A program made the translations under genes and the position numbers. 62,644 nt of DNA. Source: a bacterium. Its GTDB lineage: Bacteria; Armatimonadota; Abditibacteriia; Abditibacteriales; Abditibacteriaceae. The notes beneath the pieces were generated by a model. The model had not been told where the DNA came from. It saw only the letters and a list, made by a program, of their open reading frames with translations, and did no database searches. Position 1 is the stretch's first letter; each line of letters opens with the position of its first letter. Positions 58,580 to 62,644 of the stretch are shown here, piece after piece. The DNA lies in the NCBI GenBank assembly GCA_004172935.1, contig SDZD01000037.1, forward strand, positions 1 to 62,644, given 5' to 3'.

Positions 58580-59368
58580 ATGCGTTCTCGTTTTCTTTCC
58601 AATTTCATGAAACACACTTTGAAACTCGTGGCGGCTGGCCTTGTTGTTGTAGGCGCTTCCTTTGTCGCTCGTCCCGCTAGCGCAACACCCGCCACTTTGG
58701 GCTTCTATCCTTCGTCCGACATCTACGGTAAAGGCAACGTCCACTACGACGCCGACACCTACCAGAGCACCAACTTCAAAACCGGTGTCGTCACCACTTC
58801 TGGTCTGACCTACGGTGTCGGCCCAGACACCGACAAACTCTTTGGCCGCACCGAAGTCGGTTTCGACTACAACTTTGGCTCGCCCGGCTCCTTGCAATTC
58901 AGCAAGCGCATCTCTGGCAACATCAAGACCCAGTTGTACAACGATGACGCCAAGGGCATCCGCGTTGTTGCTGGCGGTTGGGGCCTCGGCGATTCGAACT
59001 TCAACCCCAACTATGTCTACCTGTTGGCTTCGAAGAACTTCGAGAAATTCGGTCGCGTTCACCTGGGCGTTGCACAGGGCTTGTCCGATTCCTACTTTGG
59101 TAGCAGCGACCAGACCTCGGTCCACGTTGCTTACGACCGTTCCATCACCACCAAACTGTCGTTCTGCGCCGACTACTATTCGGGCAACGGCCCCGCTTCG
59201 GGCGTGCAGCCAACCTTCTACTACTACCCCAACGACAAGTGCGACTTCGGTTTGGGTTACTTCCGCGCCAACAGCGGTGCTGCCAATCCTCGCAACCAGT
59301 TCTACATCTGCTTCGACTACAACTTCGATTTCAAGGGCAGCACTCCTGCTCCCGCCCCTACACCATAA
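58580..59368 (+). CDS. Exported beta-barrel-like protein
   Basis: A 262-residue secreted protein; a signal peptide (MKHTLKLVAAGLVVVGASFV, cleavage after ASA) begins at the first or second ATG (58607 is the alternative). The mature part is aromatic and Gly/Asn-rich with alternating strands (TEVGFDYNFGSPGSLQFSK, FYICFDYNFDFKG), ending in aromatic strands and a Pro/Ala tail (STPAPAPTP). This is the profile of an outer-membrane beta barrel of about 10-12 strands and supports a diderm cell. Family not named. Confidence 0.75.
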   Translation: MRSRFLSNFMKHTLKLVAAGLVVVGASFVARPASATPATLGFYPSSDIYGKGNVHYDADTYQSTNFKTGVVTTSGLTYGVGPDTDKLFGRTEVGFDYNFGSPGSLQFSKRISGNIKTQLYNDDAKGIRVVAGGWGLGDSNFNPNYVYLLASKNFEKFGRVHLGVAQGLSDSYFGSSDQTSVHVAYDRSITTKLSFCADYYSGNGPASGVQPTFYYYPNDKCDFGLGYFRANSGAANPRNQFYICFDYNFDFKGSTPAPAPTP

Positions 59369-59375
59369 TTCCAAA

Positions 59376-59419
59376 CGTGCCGAGTTCCCCATTGTCACTA
59401 CGCTAGGGAACTCGGCACG
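59376..59419 (+). terminator. Rho-independent terminator-like hairpin
   Basis: CGTGCCGAGTTCCC at 59376-59389 pairs perfectly with 59406-59419 around a 16-base loop, followed by TTCTGC. Weak T run. Confidence 0.7.
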
Positions 59420-59497
59420 TTCTGCAATTTGAAAAGGCGGGTCGGATTCCCTGAAAAATCGGGGCGACCGACCCGTCTTTTTGCGTCTTTAGGAGGT

Positions 59498-60925
59498 ATG
59501 TCGTCCGAAGCCATATCGCCCGAACCACTCGACCCCTCATCTAGTTCTCTCTACTCGGAGACCCCCTCCGAAGATTTATTATTAGACCAGACCATGCGTT
59601 CACCACGAAACACCGCAAAAGACGACCACAAGAACATCGACTACGTACTTCGCGCCGCGCAAGAGCGTGACGTGAAATTTGTGCGCCTTTGGTTCACCGA
59701 CATTCTGGGAATTTTAAAAAGTGTCGCCATCATCGCCGAAGAACTCGAAACCGCGCTCGAAGAGGGCATCACTTTCGACGGTGCCGCCATCGAAGGCTTT
59801 GCCCGCGAAGATGAAAGCGACATGATCGCCATCCCCGACCCCAACACCTTCACCATCCTGCCGTTTGGAACTGCTGAAGGCGCCGTCGCTCGCGTGTTTT
59901 GTGACATCCGGCTTCCCAACGGCACTCCTGCCGAAACCGACCCGCGCTACGTCTTGCAGCGCCAACTCCGTGAGGCGGCGACCTTGGGCTACACATTCTA
60001 CGTTGGCCCCGAAGTCGAATATTTCTACTTTAAAACTCCGGTCCCAGGCGAGCCTGTGCGCCCCGAACCACTCGACTACGGCGGCTATTTCGATCTCACT
60101 TCCAGCGATGTTGCTTCGCCTCTGCGCCGTAAAACCGCGCTCACGCTCGAAAAAATGGACATCGGCGTCGAAAGCTCCCACCACGAGGGCGCGCCTTCGC
60201 AGCACGAAATCGACTTGCGCTACACCGATGCCCTCACTATGGCCGATGCCATGATGACATTCCGCCTCGTCGTCAAAGAAATCGCCGCAGAAAATGGTTG
60301 CGTCGCCACCTTTATGCCCAAGCCGTTGGCGGGCCACAACGGGTCGGGAATGCACATCAACATGAGCCTTTACAAAAAAGGCAAGAACGCTTTTTACGAC
60401 GCTAAAGACCCTGAACACCTCAGCGACCTGGCGCGCGGTTTCATCGCGGGGCTTTTGCGCCATGCCCGCGAACTGACCCTTTTCACCAACCAGTGGGTCA
60501 ACTCCTACAAGCGCATCATTCCCGGCTACGAAGCCCCGACGCGCATCACATGGGCGCAGCGTAACCGCGCTGACCTCGTGCGTGTGCCCAGCTTCAAACC
60601 GGGCCGCGAGTCGAGCCGTCGTGTCGAATACCGTTCGCCCGACGCCGCTTGTAACCCCTACCTCGTTTTCGCTCTGTTGCTGGCCGCAGGATTAGAAGGC
60701 ATCAAGAACAACTACGAACTCCCCTCCGAAATGGCGCAGGAAGCGGAAGTTTTGCCCGCCGATTTGAATGAGGCCATCGCCGCCGCCCGCGATAGCGAAC
60801 TCGCGCGCCGGGTTCTGGGCGACACTCTGTTCGAGAAGTTCCTCGCCAACAAAAAATTCGAGTGGGAAGCCTATCGCTCACAGGTTCACCAGTACGAACT
60901 CGATAGATACCTCACCCTCCTCTAA
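59498..60925 (+). CDS. glnA: Type I glutamine synthetase
   Basis: A 475-residue glutamine synthetase (443 if it starts at 59594). The beta-grasp domain has VKFVRLWFTDILGILKSV; the catalytic domain shows GPEVEYFYF, AGHNGSGMHINMSL and the flap-like RVEYRSPDAACNPYL. The enzyme is of the short GSI-alpha form, without the Tyr adenylylation loop. The AGGAGGT just before the ATG at 59498 is unusually close (1 base spacing); no ribosome site precedes 59594. A terminator follows. Confidence 0.95.
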   Translation: MSSEAISPEPLDPSSSSLYSETPSEDLLLDQTMRSPRNTAKDDHKNIDYVLRAAQERDVKFVRLWFTDILGILKSVAIIAEELETALEEGITFDGAAIEGFAREDESDMIAIPDPNTFTILPFGTAEGAVARVFCDIRLPNGTPAETDPRYVLQRQLREAATLGYTFYVGPEVEYFYFKTPVPGEPVRPEPLDYGGYFDLTSSDVASPLRRKTALTLEKMDIGVESSHHEGAPSQHEIDLRYTDALTMADAMMTFRLVVKEIAAENGCVATFMPKPLAGHNGSGMHINMSLYKKGKNAFYDAKDPEHLSDLARGFIAGLLRHARELTLFTNQWVNSYKRIIPGYEAPTRITWAQRNRADLVRVPSFKPGRESSRRVEYRSPDAACNPYLVFALLLAAGLEGIKNNYELPSEMAQEAEVLPADLNEAIAAARDSELARRVLGDTLFEKFLANKKFEWEAYRSQVHQYELDRYLTLL

Positions 60926-60931
60926 AACCAA

Positions 60932-60966
60932 AAAGCCGCGACATTCAACCGTCGCGGCTTTCTTTT
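60932..60966 (+). terminator. glnA rho-independent terminator
   Basis: AAAGCCGCGAC at 60932-60942 pairs perfectly with GTCGCGGCTTT at 60951-60961 around ATTCAACC, then TCTTTTTC. Confidence 0.92.
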
Positions 60967-61015
60967 TCACTGGTTGAGGGGCGCAGTCAGCCTACCGACA
61001 TTGGCCCGTACACAT

Positions 61016-62542
61016 TCAGTAGGGATGCACCGCAATAAAAGTCGGGTTTCCAACGGGAGTCGGTAGCCCCTTCACAATTTGGCTGCGAGGATAAAGTTTT
61101 TCGAGTTCTGGCAATTTCAACTGATATTCGTTGACCAGCACGAAATAAACCTGCTGCTTTGCATCATCTAGTTCAAGGCTAAAGTCGCCGGAGTCGCCGA
61201 ACTGGGTGGAGCGGTCTTCGATGTGAACATCGCGAGCCAGAAAAACTCGCGTCTCATAATTTTTGCTCCAGCGTCTCGAATAAAAGTAAACGTGGGCGTC
61301 AGGCGGCAAGGTATTGAGATAACGACAGACGGCGACCATCTCCTGTCCATAAGTCCATTTAACCGAATCGGAGGGTAGGGAGATTACAAAACAGTTGTAC
61401 AGGTTTTGGCCTGTAATCCCAATAAACAGCAGAACCAAACAGCCCACCACAACAGAGGGAACCTGTCCCACAGGAGTCTTCTCTCTTTTGAAGACTCCTT
61501 TCCAAGTCCTCCTTTGCGCCCACCGATAGATGGCGATAATCCCTACAGCCGCAAGAAATGCCAGTAGAGGGGCTATTGCGAATACGCGGCGGTTGAGTCC
61601 TTCGATGGTGATAGTCGGCCCAATAGGCATGATGATGGCGAAAAACAGGCTTATCTGTATCAAATTGCCACGCTTCGATTTCCAACCCCATAGCAATCCC
61701 AATGCTGCCAACAACATCATCATCGCTGGTACAGGAGGAACAACCCCTATCCCATCGACGCTGTCTATTCGCGAGTTAAAGCCGAGGTTGTTCCATACGT
61801 CGATGTAGCGCGCCGACAAATAGCCGAATTTGGAGCCGAATCTGTGAAGTTCGGCCCACCCCGAATTGGGAGCAGTAAAAATCGAAACGGCCTGAGAGTG
61901 TTTGAAATAGCCGTTGGATGGGTTGAAGGCATACAATAACATCGGCATCGCGGTCACAATCACCGACGATATGAACGCCAGCAGCCAGCCCAGACGGCGC
62001 GCAATGGGCGTCTCCCGCTCCCGCGCGACAAAAAACAGCATCCATGCGCCCAACGCCAACATGCACATGATATGGGCGTTATAAGAATAGATGCCGAGTC
62101 CCGTCAAAACCCCAGCCACGCACCACCAGCGCGCCTGTTTGTGCTTCGCCGCTTCGAGGGCGCCCCATATCATCAGCAGAGCGCAAAGAGGCCAGCTAAT
62201 GAGGGGAAATCCGATGCGCGAATAATGCAGGTGCCACTGAGAAGTGGCTAAAAAAGCTGCCCCCAACAGCGCCACCACTCGCTTTTCGCTCTCAGTTCCC
62301 CCGGCATGGCGCCGGAGCATCAAATAAAACACTCCCACTGTGATAGTGCCAATCAGTGCCGAAACGGCGCGCACTGCCCAAATTGTTGAGCCAAACAAAC
62401 CTACTGAAAGCGCTGTCAGATACAGCGGCCCCGTTGGTTGTCCCAACGCCCGTGGCGAATAGACCCCGATAGAACCCTCGCGTAATATCCGTTCTCCCTC
62501 AAGCCCCACTATCGCCTCATCACCATGAGAGTCTGTACTCAA
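61016..62542 (-). CDS. GT39-like membrane glycosyltransferase/mannosyltransferase
   Basis: A 508-residue polytopic protein of the GT39/ArnT-like GT-C superfamily: the early acidic motif is HGDEAIVGLEGERIL, followed by some ten helices and a soluble C-terminal domain (VYFYSRRWSKNYETRVF). These enzymes move sugars from polyprenyl phosphates outside the membrane. The first helix that normally precedes the DE motif is missing; the frame is closed just upstream and only a TTG start at 62542 is available, so the N-terminus may be lost or frameshifted. Confidence 0.75.
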   Translation of the reverse strand: MSTDSHGDEAIVGLEGERILREGSIGVYSPRALGQPTGPLYLTALSVGLFGSTIWAVRAVSALIGTITVGVFYLMLRRHAGGTESEKRVVALLGAAFLATSQWHLHYSRIGFPLISWPLCALLMIWGALEAAKHKQARWWCVAGVLTGLGIYSYNAHIMCMLALGAWMLFFVARERETPIARRLGWLLAFISSVIVTAMPMLLYAFNPSNGYFKHSQAVSIFTAPNSGWAELHRFGSKFGYLSARYIDVWNNLGFNSRIDSVDGIGVVPPVPAMMMLLAALGLLWGWKSKRGNLIQISLFFAIIMPIGPTITIEGLNRRVFAIAPLLAFLAAVGIIAIYRWAQRRTWKGVFKREKTPVGQVPSVVVGCLVLLFIGITGQNLYNCFVISLPSDSVKWTYGQEMVAVCRYLNTLPPDAHVYFYSRRWSKNYETRVFLARDVHIEDRSTQFGDSGDFSLELDDAKQQVYFVLVNEYQLKLPELEKLYPRSQIVKGLPTPVGNPTFIAVHPY

Positions 62543-62644
62543 AGAGATTGATAAGCGAAAGGATGCTTTTTGGGTTTGGGATGAAGGGTGGCTAGCATCT
62601 TATGAATCATGGCCCACAGCATCCACGCTCTGGAACATTGGGTG

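Noticed and set aside
1..62644. CRISPR array, prophage, tRNA or rRNA
   Set aside because: No regularly spaced repeats, phage structural genes, or tRNA/rRNA signatures were seen; a tRNAscan and CRISPR search would be decisive.

Overview
This window is a chromosomal stretch of a bacterium with about 65 genes on both strands and no rRNA or tRNA that I can see. The gene set suggests a free-living diderm heterotroph of the Armatimonadota/Abditibacteriota type. The evidence is a DUF1559 pseudopilin with an H-X9-DG motif, a DUF1800/DUF1501 secreted pair, an HspR-type HAIR operator, Rex, a KhtTU-type K+/H+ antiporter, an outer-membrane-like beta-barrel protein and short class I glutamine synthetase. 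The phylum is an inference, not something the sequence proves.

Layout. 1-4.0 kb: a minus-strand heat-shock operon, dnaK - two tandem paralogous membrane proteins - hsp20 - dnaJ (cut by the window start), headed by a near-perfect HAIR operator. 4.0-6.4 kb: a secreted protein made of two copies of one unit, a DUF3592 protein and an orphan. 6.4-8.5 kb: aldehyde dehydrogenase and its DUF779 partner, separated by a 138-bp hairpin element. 9-12 kb: acyl-ACP desaturase, aldo/keto reductase, a lipoprotein and a pseudopilin. 12.4-17 kb: KhtT/KhtU and a cluster of two paralogous single-anchor exported proteins flanking a 29-residue membrane peptide and a small membrane protein. 17.4-21.3 kb: diguanylate cyclase, polyprenyl synthase, Rex. 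21.4-30 kb: small secreted protein, DUF1800 - small protein - DUF1501 operon, HD-GYP protein, Ndk, ABC ATPase, CHASE3 histidine kinase, malic enzyme.

30.5-35 kb: a secreted beta-protein, a TnpB-only IS200/IS605 element bounded by matched hairpins, an ABC-F ATPase and a HAF-repeat protein interrupted by an in-frame TGA. 35-39.8 kb: sugar isomerase-like protein, Gfo/Idh oxidoreductase, then a tightly overlapping pnuC - NadR-type kinase - RsmB-type methyltransferase operon for NAD salvage and RNA modification. 39.8-42.3 kb: two overlapping glycosyltransferases. 42.3-44.7 kb: an accessory patch of small membrane/orphan/SMI1-KNR4 genes punctuated by three copies of a ~45-bp repeat. 44.8-53.2 kb: Ppx/GppA, a GH99-like secreted protein, a Sel1 protein, a methyltransferase whose last ~28 residues and terminator are a copy of those of the neighbouring clpC. 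54-62.6 kb: TSUP transporter, small zinc-ribbon, accB, YbjQ-family protein, class II aldolase, beta-barrel-like protein, glnA and a GT39-like membrane protein.

The most interesting items are the membrane-protein pair inside the heat-shock operon, the ClpC tail shared with a methyltransferase, the repeat-punctuated orphan cassette at 42.6-44.7 kb, the small protein between DUF1800 and DUF1501, and the solitary TnpB element. I found no CRISPR array, prophage or clear new defence system.
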